Of a DNA stretch of 52,850 nt, positions 29,749-39,586 are shown piece after piece (the first letter of the stretch is position 1; each line of letters begins with the position of its first letter). Source of the stretch: an uncultured Verrucomicrobiales bacterium (GTDB lineage Bacteria > Verrucomicrobiota > Verrucomicrobiia > Verrucomicrobiales > Akkermansiaceae); assembly GCA_937128235.1 (NCBI GenBank), contig CAKZMG010000056.1, forward strand, positions 1 to 52,850. Reading direction: 5' to 3'. The notes beneath the pieces were generated by a model. It searched no databases. It saw only the letters and a list, made by a program, of their open reading frames with translations, and was not told where the DNA came from. Both the position numbers and the translations under genes were made by a program.

Positions 29749-31161
29749 ATGAAATTACTAAGCATCCTATTTTTAGCAGTCTTCCATTTATCCGCCTCAG
29801 CAGCAGAAAAACCTAACATTCTCTGGGTTTTTGTGGAGGATTTATCGCCCTGGATGGAGACTTATGGGGATGAGGTCAATGCTGGAAAAACACCTGCTCT
29901 CACCGCGATGAGCAAGAATGGTGTGCAGTTTTCGCGCTGTTTCGTGCCTGCTCCAGTCTGCTCTGCGTGTCGCTCTGCGATGCTCACCGGTGTCTATCAG
30001 ACTACCACGGGGACTCATCACCATCGCTCAGCACGCACTAAGGAGGCTCCTATTTATTTACCCAAAGGGATAAAGACGCTGCCGCAGATTTTTAAGGAAA
30101 ATGGCTATGCTACTTTTAATAAAGGGAAGGATGATTATAATTTTACCTATAAAAGAGGAGATCACTACACGGTGGGAAATGTGAGACAAAAACAGAGAGG
30201 TTCTGCTGGTAAAAAAGGGAATAGCCCGTGGAGGGATGTTCCAGAAGGGACGCCATGGTTTGGTCAGATCCAGCTGAGAGGGGGGAAGGCGAATACTAAG
30301 AAACTCACAGATAAAGTGGATCCGTCTAAGATGAAAGTGCCTCCGTATTTCCCGGATGAAGAGATGTTTAGAGCGGAATGGGCGCACCACTACGACACGG
30401 TGCGAGTCACTGACATGGATATGAAAAAGATCATGGATGGGCTAAAAAAAGATGGTCTGTTAGAGAATACGATTGTGTTCTTTTTTTCCGACCATGGAAA
30501 TAATCATTCACTGAGGCATAAGCAATTTTGCTATGAAGGAGGGGTGCATGTGCCGCTTATTATTTCAGGACCTGGGATTGATAAAAATGTGGAGCGTAGG
30601 GAGATGATCAGCGCGCTGGATATATCTGCTACTACCCTCGCATTAGCTGGTTTAGAGCTTCCTAAATATCTGCATGGTCAGGATCTCTTTGCTAAAGATT
30701 ACAAGCAGCGTGACCATGTCATCTCAGCACGCGATCGATGTGACTACACGATCGACCGCATCCGCACGGTGCGCACGGAGAAGTATCGCTATATCAAGAA
30801 TTTTCTAACAGATCGGATCCTACTCCAGCCACAATACCGAGATGGTCAGAAGCCAACCAAGCGTCTGCGTGAGCTGCATGCTAGTGGCGAATTAGGTAAA
30901 ATTCCTGAGTGGGCATTTTTCGGAAAGCGCCCAGCTGAGGAACTCTACGATCTGGAGAAAGATCCTCATCAAGTGAATAATCTCGCAGGTGATCCCGTAT
31001 TTGCGGAAGAGCTAAAAAAGCATCGTGATCTGCTGAATACTTGGATCAAAGATACAGGTGATAAAGGTGAGCAGCCTGAGGCGGAAGATCAACTCCGAGC
31101 TACCTTTAAACGCTGGGGAAAACGGTGTGTGAATCCAGAGTTCGATGTTTTTAAAAACTAA
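29749..31161 (+). CDS. Exported sulfatase
   Basis: Signal peptide; FGly motif CSACR; FFFSDHGNNHSLRHKQFCYEGGVHVPLII. Confidence 0.92.
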   Translation: MKLLSILFLAVFHLSASAAEKPNILWVFVEDLSPWMETYGDEVNAGKTPALTAMSKNGVQFSRCFVPAPVCSACRSAMLTGVYQTTTGTHHHRSARTKEAPIYLPKGIKTLPQIFKENGYATFNKGKDDYNFTYKRGDHYTVGNVRQKQRGSAGKKGNSPWRDVPEGTPWFGQIQLRGGKANTKKLTDKVDPSKMKVPPYFPDEEMFRAEWAHHYDTVRVTDMDMKKIMDGLKKDGLLENTIVFFFSDHGNNHSLRHKQFCYEGGVHVPLIISGPGIDKNVERREMISALDISATTLALAGLELPKYLHGQDLFAKDYKQRDHVISARDRCDYTIDRIRTVRTEKYRYIKNFLTDRILLQPQYRDGQKPTKRLRELHASGELGKIPEWAFFGKRPAEELYDLEKDPHQVNNLAGDPVFAEELKKHRDLLNTWIKDTGDKGEQPEAEDQLRATFKRWGKRCVNPEFDVFKN

Positions 31162-31216
31162 AAAGTAGCAATGAGCTCCCATGGAATATCCAACCAGAGC
31201 AGAGTGAAATTTTATT

Positions 31217-32383
31217 CTATGTGTTAGCAAATTTCTTTCTAAATTCTCCAGGAGTCTCGCCAGTTTCTCTGCTGAAAAAAACTACGAAGGGGCGCGCATC
31301 TGTGAAGCCCACGCTGAATGCAATCTCGTCTATCGTTCTCTGCGTCGTCAGGAGTAGCTGTCTAGCAGTTTCGACCCTGATTTCGCGAATATGTTGCGCC
31401 GGGCTAGCGCCTGTCATTGCCCGGTAACGTTTCTCAAAGGTGCTGCGAGCCAGAGGTAAGGATTGCACTAGCTCATCTACAGTCAGTCCTGAGCAGGCAT
31501 TTTCTCGTATGATCGACCTAGCTTGCAGCACGATCATATCTGGGTTTTTCTCACCCACGGTTGATTGCCTTACGCGGATCTCTTGAGCTTTCGGTCTAGG
31601 GTGTAAATCTTCTATTTCTCTGCCTTCTATGAGATTGATCAGAAGCTGCATCGCTTGGACGCCCATCTTAGTCGTTGGAACGACTATGCTCGACAGCTCC
31701 GGAGTGCAGAGCCGCGCATTAAGAGTGTTAAACCTACCTAGGACTCCCACCTCTTCGGGTATTTTCACCCCTAAATCTGCGCAATAATCCACGAGCAAGC
31801 GACCCCGAATATCATGGAACGTATAGACGCCAGTGCTGCCCTTTGAATTGAGTAATTTGTCTTTCAAGTCAGGGGCACTTTTCTTGAAGTAATCTGTATC
31901 TCCAGGGCTAATGCCATCGGGCACACTAATCATCCAGCATGGTAGATCTCGTTTAGCGCACTCTTCAGTAAATGCTTGATATATATCTTGTGTGAAAAGA
32001 GTTTCATTCGTTCCCAAGACCCCGATGTTTGTGTAATTTAAATTGGAAAAATGCTCAACTGCTAGAGCTGCTATCGACTGATAATCTAGCCCTACGCTCG
32101 GGTGGTGTTTCTTGACTGAGTTGAAAATATTCACCACTGGCACATCCATAGCATCTAGCCAATCCGCCTGAAAAAGATCATCATCATAGGATACCAAGAT
32201 TCCATCGGGCGTGTAATCTTTAGGGAATACCAGTGGTTTATTGAAATCATGCGATATGAAATTTAAGAAATGGCAGTGACTTCTAATGCTGTGGATAGAC
32301 AAAACGCCCTCCATTACATCATTCAGAAATGAATACCAATTTGGAAAAATAACAGCGATGTTGTAGTGTTTTTTTTGCGGCAT
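31217..32383 (-). CDS. AraC-family XylR-like transcriptional regulator with LacI-type sensor domain
   Basis: Periplasmic-binding-like N-terminus; C-terminal AraC HTH (SCSGLTVDELVQSLPLARSTFEKRYRAMTGASPAQHIREIRVETARQLL region). Confidence 0.88.
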   Translation of the reverse strand: MPQKKHYNIAVIFPNWYSFLNDVMEGVLSIHSIRSHCHFLNFISHDFNKPLVFPKDYTPDGILVSYDDDLFQADWLDAMDVPVVNIFNSVKKHHPSVGLDYQSIAALAVEHFSNLNYTNIGVLGTNETLFTQDIYQAFTEECAKRDLPCWMISVPDGISPGDTDYFKKSAPDLKDKLLNSKGSTGVYTFHDIRGRLLVDYCADLGVKIPEEVGVLGRFNTLNARLCTPELSSIVVPTTKMGVQAMQLLINLIEGREIEDLHPRPKAQEIRVRQSTVGEKNPDMIVLQARSIIRENACSGLTVDELVQSLPLARSTFEKRYRAMTGASPAQHIREIRVETARQLLLTTQRTIDEIAFSVGFTDARPFVVFFSRETGETPGEFRKKFANT

Positions 32384-32509
32384 GAGGTAGGGCGAAAGAA
32401 TGAAGGAACGATGAAAATTGTTGATCTAATAAAATGGTAGATTTTGTAGAGCCATGTAAGTTTATCCTCAAAGCTTATTGGACTCCATTTTAAAAAGCAA
32501 ACCGAAACA

Positions 32510-33961
32510 ATGATGAAAAAAACAATTCTACTTCTTCTATCTCTGACCAGTATCAGTGTCAGTGCCGCTACGCAGAAGCCTAACATTATATACATTCTGG
32601 CAGATGACTTAGGATACAATGAACTAGGCAGCTACGGACAGAAAAACATCAAGACACCACATATTGATGCTCTGGCGAAGTCTGGTATAAAGTTTTCTCA
32701 GCACTACTCTGGCTCAGCAGTCTGCGCACCTACTCGCGCTTGTTTTATCACTGGCCAGCACAGTGGGCACTCACAGGTGCGCAATAACTCGGCAGGGATA
32801 TTTAAAAACCCGGCGAGCAAGAAAAACCCAGCTGGGGAAGGACAGTATCCTCTGGAGCGAGGCACTGAAACCATCGGAAAAGTGCTACAGAAAGCAGGCT
32901 ACGAGACCTGCGCTGTGGGTAAGTGGGGACTGGGTGGACCGTTTAATGAAGGCTCACCAAATAAGCAGGGTTTTGATCACTTTTTTGGCTATCTATGCCA
33001 ACGCCAGGCACACAACTATTTCCCAACTCACTTGTGGAGAAATGAGAAGATGGTGGAGCTTGATGGCAATGAAGGCGGCAAACAATTACTCGGGAAACAT
33101 TATGCCCCTGACCTCATCAACAAAGAAGTGTTAGAGTTTATCGATAAGAATCATAAGAAGCCATTTTTTCTCTATTATGCTACGATTATTCCTCATGTTT
33201 CTCTTCAGGTTCCTGAGAATGATCCAGCCTTAGCTGAGTACCGCAAGCAGTGGCCAGACGAGGAACCATACACTGGAAACCGAGGTTATATTCCGAACAA
33301 AACACCACATGCTACCTACGCAGCTATGATCACAAGGATGGATCGGTACATCGGAAATGTAGTGGCTAAGCTGAAGGAAAAGGGAGTCTATGAAAACACT
33401 CTCATCATCTTCACATCAGACAATGGACCTACCAATGCAGGTGGAGGCGGTGCTTCTTACTTTAACTCAGCTGGAGATCTCCGCGCATCAAAAGGCTCGC
33501 TCTACGAGGGTGGGATTCGCGTGCCATTCGTGGCTTCCTGGCCTGGTAAAATAAAGCCGGGCAGTGAGTCAGATCACATCTCAGCTGGCTGGGATATGCT
33601 CGCTACGTTTGCTGAGATTTCCGGTGAGAAACTGAAGTCTAAGACTGACGGGCTATCTATTCTTCCTTCTCTAACAGGTAAAGGTGAGCAGCAAGTGCAT
33701 GATCATCTCTACTGGGAGCTAGGCAGCCAGCAGGCAGTGCGTAAGGGAGACTGGAAGGCCTATCGCCGCAGTGGAGGTAAGGTTTTTCTCTATGATCTTT
33801 CTAAGGACATCGGAGAGAAAAATAATTTAGCAGGTAAGGAGGAAAAGATTTTAGCAGAAATGACAGAGCTCTTTACCTCATCAAGAACCGATCACAAAGA
33901 CTTCAGAGATCCTGCTCAGCCACGCCAGAAGAAAACAAAGAAAAAGAAGGGTAAAAAATAA
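32510..33961 (+). CDS. Exported arylsulfatase
   Basis: Signal peptide; PNIIYILADDLGYNELGSYGQ, FGly motif CAPTR, FTSDNGPTNAGG. Confidence 0.94.
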   Translation: MMKKTILLLLSLTSISVSAATQKPNIIYILADDLGYNELGSYGQKNIKTPHIDALAKSGIKFSQHYSGSAVCAPTRACFITGQHSGHSQVRNNSAGIFKNPASKKNPAGEGQYPLERGTETIGKVLQKAGYETCAVGKWGLGGPFNEGSPNKQGFDHFFGYLCQRQAHNYFPTHLWRNEKMVELDGNEGGKQLLGKHYAPDLINKEVLEFIDKNHKKPFFLYYATIIPHVSLQVPENDPALAEYRKQWPDEEPYTGNRGYIPNKTPHATYAAMITRMDRYIGNVVAKLKEKGVYENTLIIFTSDNGPTNAGGGGASYFNSAGDLRASKGSLYEGGIRVPFVASWPGKIKPGSESDHISAGWDMLATFAEISGEKLKSKTDGLSILPSLTGKGEQQVHDHLYWELGSQQAVRKGDWKAYRRSGGKVFLYDLSKDIGEKNNLAGKEEKILAEMTELFTSSRTDHKDFRDPAQPRQKKTKKKKGKK

Positions 33962-34006
33962 AAGAAGTTAAACTCTTTTATTTTGCAGCTGGATAGTCTA
34001 TAGGGT

Positions 34007-35221
34007 TTGGCGATGAAGAATGAGCCTAAATTTGCGAGTGAACCCTACCGAGTGTTTTTCCCAGTAGCTATTTTGGCAAGTGTGCTTGGGGTGATGTTGT
34101 GGCCGATGTTTTATGGTGAGTACATCAGTTTTTATCCATCGTTAGCCCATGCTAGGATGATGATTGAGGGGTTTGTGGGAGGATTTGCGATTGGTTTTCT
34201 GGGGACGGCAATGCCGAAGATGCTGGGAGTTCAGACGTTTAGATTATGGCAGGTGCTGCTCATGCTGGCGCTGCATCTGAGCTTGTGTGTAGCGCACCTG
34301 CTGGGTAAGTGGCAGCTTGGTGATGGTGTATTCGTAGCGCTAATGGCGCTCATGTTTAGCATCCTGATCCCCAGAATAATGCAGCGTAAACAACTTCCGC
34401 CTCCTGGAATGGTACTGGCGGGGATGGGATTGCTTTGCGGGATGTTCGGAGCGTTCTGGGGTGCGTTTTTAGAGGATTATGATGGGAGCTATTATGGGTT
34501 TTTGTTTAGTCAGAGATTGCTGTATCAGGCGTTTATTTTACTGCCTCTGTTAGGTGTGGGGAGCTTTATGTTCCCGATGATTTTAGAGACTGAGGATAAA
34601 GGCAAGCTGAGTGGTAAAGCGTGGCGTAGGAGAGCATATCTGGCATGGATAGCCGGTGTGCTGATCATCGGTTCTTACTGGTTTGAAGTGATGGGCTACA
34701 CGCGCGCTATGTCTGGGTGCAGGTTTATCATTGCGGGGTTATGGTTTGCTAGTGAATGCAATTGCCTGAGGTGGAAGGTGGGCAGAGGAGTGATGGCACA
34801 GAGCCTGCGCGCAGGGATAGGCTGCGTGCTTTTAGCATTGCTGGCAGTAGCTCTAGTGAACAAACAGAAGGTGGCACTGGATCATATTTTATACATCGGT
34901 GGGTTCGGTTTAGTAACAATGATAGTGGCGACGCGGGTGATCTTTGGGCACAGTGGGCAGGGTGATAAATTTAAACGCTGGATCAAGCCGCTGGTGGTGT
35001 GTGTGGCACTACTTTTATTAGGTATGGCGACTCGGGTATCCGCAGATTTTATCCCAGTGATGCGCATTTCTCACCACGTCTATGCAGCCATTTGCTGGGT
35101 GGTGGTGAGCGTGATCTGGGGGATCGCTATCTTGCCTTCTGTTAGAAAATTACCTCCAGAGAAAAAGGAGATGAAGGCTAAGAAGGGCTTCGATATGATG
35201 GATGTGGATTTTAGGAAGTAG
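34007..35221 (+). CDS. NnrS family membrane protein
   Basis: 12-TM-like; EPYRVFFPVAILASVLGVMLWP, HARMMIEGFVGGFAIGFLGTAMPK. Confidence 0.85.
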   Translation: MAMKNEPKFASEPYRVFFPVAILASVLGVMLWPMFYGEYISFYPSLAHARMMIEGFVGGFAIGFLGTAMPKMLGVQTFRLWQVLLMLALHLSLCVAHLLGKWQLGDGVFVALMALMFSILIPRIMQRKQLPPPGMVLAGMGLLCGMFGAFWGAFLEDYDGSYYGFLFSQRLLYQAFILLPLLGVGSFMFPMILETEDKGKLSGKAWRRRAYLAWIAGVLIIGSYWFEVMGYTRAMSGCRFIIAGLWFASECNCLRWKVGRGVMAQSLRAGIGCVLLALLAVALVNKQKVALDHILYIGGFGLVTMIVATRVIFGHSGQGDKFKRWIKPLVVCVALLLLGMATRVSADFIPVMRISHHVYAAICWVVVSVIWGIAILPSVRKLPPEKKEMKAKKGFDMMDVDFRK

Positions 35222-35231
35222 GGAAATTAAA

Positions 35232-36044
35232 TTACTGCCATTCTAGTGGATTCACTCCGTAGTATTTTACCAGTAGGTCATAGAGTTCTGGGTGTTTTTC
35301 TTGGAGTTGGTCTGGCTTTTCGTAGAAGGTCTCGGTAGCTACTGCGAAAAATTCTGCTGGGTTAGTGGCACCGTATGAGTCTAGGACGGTGCGTTTATTT
35401 TTGTTGCTGCGATCGATGAGAGATTGAAATTCTGGCTTCATAATGGTCGCCCATTCTTTGTAGCAGCCCTTGGTTTCTAATAGCGGGACACCGTCTCCTG
35501 CTCCGTCTTCTTGGTCGAGTTGGTGTGAGAATTCATGAATAGTTACGTTGTGCCCGTCTTCGGTGTTTCTTCCGCCGCTGACTACGCTTGCCCAGGAGAG
35601 AACTACGGAGCCTGTGGTCCAGCTTTCTCCGAGACGAACGGACTGCTCACCGTTTTCGCCAGTGGCGATGTAGGCTTCTGGGTAGAGGCGGATGGTGCGG
35701 AGTTTGGCATAGAGATCATGCGGTTTTCTGAGTAGTAGGAGGCACGCCTGAGCCGCGATGACACGCTGCATGTGGGGGGTGACTTCTTCTAGCCCGCCAC
35801 AGGGCTCGAAGGCTTTTTCTGAGATGAAGACATGGATGAGTCCTTCTAGTTCTTGCTGGAGCTCGTGTGGCAGGGTGAGGTAGAGCGGGAAGTCAGCTCC
35901 TAGCTCGGCGCGCTGCTCTGGTGTGAGACGCTGCTGCGCGATGGTGTGCCGGCGGATCATGCGATTGCGTTTGATCCTGCGTATCATCAACATGGGGATG
36001 AGAAAGAGGAGGCCAAAGAGGATGATTTTGATGAAGGGTCCCAT
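35232..36044 (-). CDS. mtfA: MtfA-like zinc-dependent peptidase (DUF980)
   Basis: VTIHEFSHQLDQEDGAGDGVP, NPAEFFAVATETFYEKP. Confidence 0.9.
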   Translation of the reverse strand: MGPFIKIILFGLLFLIPMLMIRRIKRNRMIRRHTIAQQRLTPEQRAELGADFPLYLTLPHELQQELEGLIHVFISEKAFEPCGGLEEVTPHMQRVIAAQACLLLLRKPHDLYAKLRTIRLYPEAYIATGENGEQSVRLGESWTTGSVVLSWASVVSGGRNTEDGHNVTIHEFSHQLDQEDGAGDGVPLLETKGCYKEWATIMKPEFQSLIDRSNKNKRTVLDSYGATNPAEFFAVATETFYEKPDQLQEKHPELYDLLVKYYGVNPLEWQ

Positions 36045-36102
36045 TTTTTATTAATGTTAGAGGTAAGTTTTTTAGCTGGAGGTAAGTTTTTCCGAGTGGC
36101 TG

Positions 36103-36879
36103 TTAGATGCTACTAGAGTTCCATTCGGTGAGTTCTGTTAGAGTGATGCCTTTTCCTCCGAAGATGTCTAGCGCGCTGCCTACGGTGATGTCCACATTGC
36201 CCTGGCTGTGCTGCTGGGTGAGGTGGATGTCTGCCATGGTGGCGGCTCCGCCAGCGTAGGTGATGGGTAGCTGAGCCCACTGTCCTAAGGTCTCCACTAG
36301 CTCATGGTCTATGCCTTTGCAGAGACCTTCTACATCGGCGGCATGGATGAGTAGCTCGTCACAGTGCTGGGCGATGTGATCTAGATTATCTGGTGTGATG
36401 TGGAGATCTGTTAGAGTCTGCCAGCGGTTCATAGCAACTGTCCATCCACTGTCTGTGCGGCGGCATGAGAGGTCTATGACGAGCTTTTCTTTGCCAATTT
36501 CTGCGCTTAGCTGGGTGAGTCTTTCTGGTAGGAAGGTGCCGTCTGGGGCGAAGAGCCATGAGGTGACGATGATGTGTGAGGCTCCTGCAGTGAGCCAATC
36601 TGATGCATTTTCTATGGTGATGCCTCCACCTATCTGCATGCCATCTGGCCAGGCGGCAAGTGCGTTGAGTGCGGCTTGCTTATTCTCTGGTGTCTGCCCT
36701 AGCTGGATGATGTGCCCACCAGTGAGCTGATGCTCGCGGTAAAGATCAGCATAGTCTGCGGAGGATTTCTCTGATACAAAGTTTTCTCGCAGGGTGCTAT
36801 CATCATCGGTGAGTGTTCCCCCGATGATTTGTTTTACTTTGCCGTCGTGGAGGTCGATACAGGGTCTAAATTTTGTCAT
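36103..36879 (-). CDS. hisA: Eukaryote-type ProFAR isomerase (HisA/HIS6)
   Basis: FRPCIDLHDGKVKQIIGGTL, VTSWLFAPDG, VIDLSCRRTDSGWTVAMNRWQTLTDL, LIHAADVEGLCKGID, GSALDIFGG match remembered yeast HIS6 sequence. Confidence 0.93.
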   Translation of the reverse strand: MTKFRPCIDLHDGKVKQIIGGTLTDDDSTLRENFVSEKSSADYADLYREHQLTGGHIIQLGQTPENKQAALNALAAWPDGMQIGGGITIENASDWLTAGASHIIVTSWLFAPDGTFLPERLTQLSAEIGKEKLVIDLSCRRTDSGWTVAMNRWQTLTDLHITPDNLDHIAQHCDELLIHAADVEGLCKGIDHELVETLGQWAQLPITYAGGAATMADIHLTQQHSQGNVDITVGSALDIFGGKGITLTELTEWNSSSI

Positions 36880-36918
36880 GTGCTTGCTTTGCTGTGGATG
36901 AACGTTACAGTGTGCGTG

Positions 36919-38385
36919 ATGAGAAGCAAGTTGAAGATTTTAGCAGCGTTGAGCCTGGTGGTGATGCCTAGCTGTAAGGATACAGCTGAGGTAGTATTAC
37001 CACCTGCTGAGAGTGAAGTAGGTAAGGCTGAGTCAGCTAAGGCGAAGGCTGAGAGGGAGGCTGCTGAAGCTCAAGAGAAGACGCGGGCTAAGCTACAGAA
37101 AGCGGTGCAGAATCTGGATAATTATACGAAAGAGGGGCTAGAGAAGGACACTGAGATGGATCCATTTATCAAGAATGCGATGCTAATGGCGATGGAGCAG
37201 AAGGAGGAGCGGAAGCGTAAGAAAGAGGAGGAGAAACGCGAGCTGATGGCCAGAGAGAAGGGGGCTGGTGAGTTGCTCAGCCAGATCGACCTTGAGAAAA
37301 AAACCTTAGCTGCGGCTGAAGCAGAAATTCAACAAATAGCCGCTGAACAGAAGCTGCGAGAGGACGCAGAGCGTGCTACTAAAAACGCAACCGCAGCACC
37401 AGGAATGGTGTGGGTGCCTGGAGGTAAGTATTTGCGCGGGAGTAAGGATTTAAAAGCGGGGCACAGACAGCAGTATGGTGAGGAGTTCCCAGCGCATCTG
37501 GTAGAAGTGGATGGATTTTACATGGATGCCACGGAGGTGACGAATGCGCAGTTTGCGGAGTTTGTGAAGGCGACAGGCTATAAGACCTTGGCGGAAGTGG
37601 GTCTCAAAGCAGAAGATTTCCCACAAGCGAGACCACAAGATTTACAAGGTGGTGCAAATGTATTTAAAAAGACGAAAGGTAAGATAGATCCTTGGGTGGG
37701 TTCTGCTTGGAGATGGTGGAGTTTCACACCGGGAGCTACATGGAAAACACCGGAGGGTCCAGGCTCTGACATCAAAGATAAGATGGATCACCCTGTGACC
37801 TGCGTAAATTATGATGATGCTCAGGCATATGCGAAGTGGGCTGGTAAACGTCTGCCTACGGAGGCGGAATGGGAGCGAGCAGCGAGGGCTGGGCAGCATG
37901 GTGTAAAATATACTTGGGGCGATGAAATGAAGGTGGATGGAAAGTGGATGGCGAATGTCTATCAGGGAGAATTTCCAAGTAGTGTGAAAGCTGAGGATGG
38001 CTTTATTTTAACTGCTCCAGTGAAAAGCTACCCGCCAAATGCGTGGGGGCTCTATGAGATGGCGGGAAATGTCTGGGAAATTTGTAATGATTATTATCAC
38101 CCTGGTTACTATCACACCTTTGTGAAACAGCCTCATAAAAATCCGCAAGGACCTAAGAACCCAATCACTGATGCGGAGCGAATGGCGTATAATCCTGTGG
38201 CAGGGACTTGCCCAGAACCTCGTGGAGATAGCCATGTGCTGACTCATCTCCGCGTTGCGAAAGGTGGATCATTTTTATGTAGCTCGCAGTATTGTATGAG
38301 ATTTAGACCCGCTGCGAGACATCATCATGAGGTGCTGACTCCCAGCCAGCATACTGGATTCCGCTGTGTGAAAGATGAGAATTAG
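36919..38385 (+). CDS. Formylglycine-generating enzyme (SUMF1/FGE) with N-terminal lipobox and coiled coil
   Basis: ORF opens at 36829 but overlaps hisA; MRSKLKILAALSLVVMPSC gives a lipobox start; GGSFLCSSQYCMRFRPAARHHHEVLTPSQHTGFRC. Confidence 0.88.
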   Translation: MRSKLKILAALSLVVMPSCKDTAEVVLPPAESEVGKAESAKAKAEREAAEAQEKTRAKLQKAVQNLDNYTKEGLEKDTEMDPFIKNAMLMAMEQKEERKRKKEEEKRELMAREKGAGELLSQIDLEKKTLAAAEAEIQQIAAEQKLREDAERATKNATAAPGMVWVPGGKYLRGSKDLKAGHRQQYGEEFPAHLVEVDGFYMDATEVTNAQFAEFVKATGYKTLAEVGLKAEDFPQARPQDLQGGANVFKKTKGKIDPWVGSAWRWWSFTPGATWKTPEGPGSDIKDKMDHPVTCVNYDDAQAYAKWAGKRLPTEAEWERAARAGQHGVKYTWGDEMKVDGKWMANVYQGEFPSSVKAEDGFILTAPVKSYPPNAWGLYEMAGNVWEICNDYYHPGYYHTFVKQPHKNPQGPKNPITDAERMAYNPVAGTCPEPRGDSHVLTHLRVAKGGSFLCSSQYCMRFRPAARHHHEVLTPSQHTGFRCVKDEN

Positions 38386-38402
38386 ATATTTTTCGATTAG
38401 TT

Positions 38403-38822
38403 ATGGGCAAAAAAGTACAAACAATATTACTTGGTAAAGGGTTGGATGATTTGCCTTTTGGGGCGAGTCAGGCAGATGTGGAGGCTGTGTTGGGAAAGGC
38501 AGAGGAGACTGATGAGCTGGATATGCGAGGCGAGAAGTCTATAGCTTGGCATTACTGGGAGCTGGGTATTTCTCTAAACTTTGATGAAGGGCAGGAGTTT
38601 CGGCTGAGTTCTATTGATGTGGCGGCACCTGAGGTTGAGATTTTTGGCGAGGCTCTCATCGGGCGGAGCAGAGAGGATGTGAAGGAATTTCTTGCCAAGC
38701 AAAACATCGGTGAGTCAGTAGATGAGGTGCAACGTGGATTGATCTATCCAGATGCGAACTTGAGCTTGTGGTTCAATGGTGGTGATCTGGAGGAAATCCA
38801 GTGGGGTGTCATTGAAGAATAA
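38403..38822 (+). CDS. Hypothetical protein
   Basis: Complete ORF between FGE gene and non-coding gap; no recognised family. Confidence 0.65.
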   Translation: MGKKVQTILLGKGLDDLPFGASQADVEAVLGKAEETDELDMRGEKSIAWHYWELGISLNFDEGQEFRLSSIDVAAPEVEIFGEALIGRSREDVKEFLAKQNIGESVDEVQRGLIYPDANLSLWFNGGDLEEIQWGVIEE

Positions 38823-38956
38823 ATATTCGTGTATTATATTTATCATCAGATTGTTGTGATGTGAGAAAAAACTCTATTTTTTAATAGACAGGTATTTAGA
38901 TGTGGGGCATATTGCTCACGCCACCTTGAGGCAATAAAGCAAAACGACACACACAC

Positions 38957-38986
38957 TTTGGCGGAGAACTTCGGTTCTTCGCCAAA
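38957..38986. other. Strong C(UUCG)G hairpin in intergenic region, candidate sRNA or terminator
   Basis: TTTGGCGGAGAAC-TTCG-GTTCTTCGCCAAA, 13 bp with one G-U. Confidence 0.55.
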
Positions 38987-39064
38987 AGCTTTTCTATGAG
39001 AGGAAATCACCAGTTCATGAAAAATATTGCATTCTGGTAAGAAATTATTGTTAGATTTGCAGGT

Positions 39065-39493
39065 ATGAAAAAGGTTATCATAGGGCGTGACGAGATGATT
39101 AAATTTCCTGCTCTGGGAAATGGCGAGATGCGTGCAGTGGATGGACGTGTAGATACTGGTGCGAGGACATCCTCTATGCATGCCTCTAATATATTGGTGT
39201 TTGAGAAAGAAGGAGTGCAATGGGTAAGATTTGATTTTGAGGAATACGAAGGGCTGGAAGCGAGACTCTGGAAACAGAAGTATGTGCGTAGCTCGAATGG
39301 GAAAAAACAAAGTAGGTATTTTATTAAAACAAAGATCGAGTTTGCCAACGGGAAGAAATATCCGATTACGATGAGTTTGACAGATCGCTCAAAGATGAAA
39401 TTTCCCGTGCTACTGGGCAGGAGACTTCTTGCGGGTAAATTTCTTGTGGATGTGGGGAAGATGTTCCTTCTAGGTAAGCATGGTGAAAACTGA
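39065..39493 (+). CDS. RimK-associated retropepsin-like ATP-dependent zinc protease family (DUF785)
   Basis: GRVDTGARTSSMHASNI, FPVLLGRRLLAGKFLVDV. Confidence 0.85.
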   Translation: MKKVIIGRDEMIKFPALGNGEMRAVDGRVDTGARTSSMHASNILVFEKEGVQWVRFDFEEYEGLEARLWKQKYVRSSNGKKQSRYFIKTKIEFANGKKYPITMSLTDRSKMKFPVLLGRRLLAGKFLVDVGKMFLLGKHGEN

Positions 39494-39586
39494 CGGACTG
39501 TATGAATTGCTCATTGTTGGGAATGCTTTGAAGTGAACTTAAATCAGCCTTGACCATTCTCAGGTGCTCGGCTTGACTGCGTGCTT

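Noticed and set aside
32323-32619. 98-aa ORF spanning the regulator/sulfatase promoter
   Set aside because: Overlaps both divergent genes' starts, including the sulfatase signal peptide; likely spurious.
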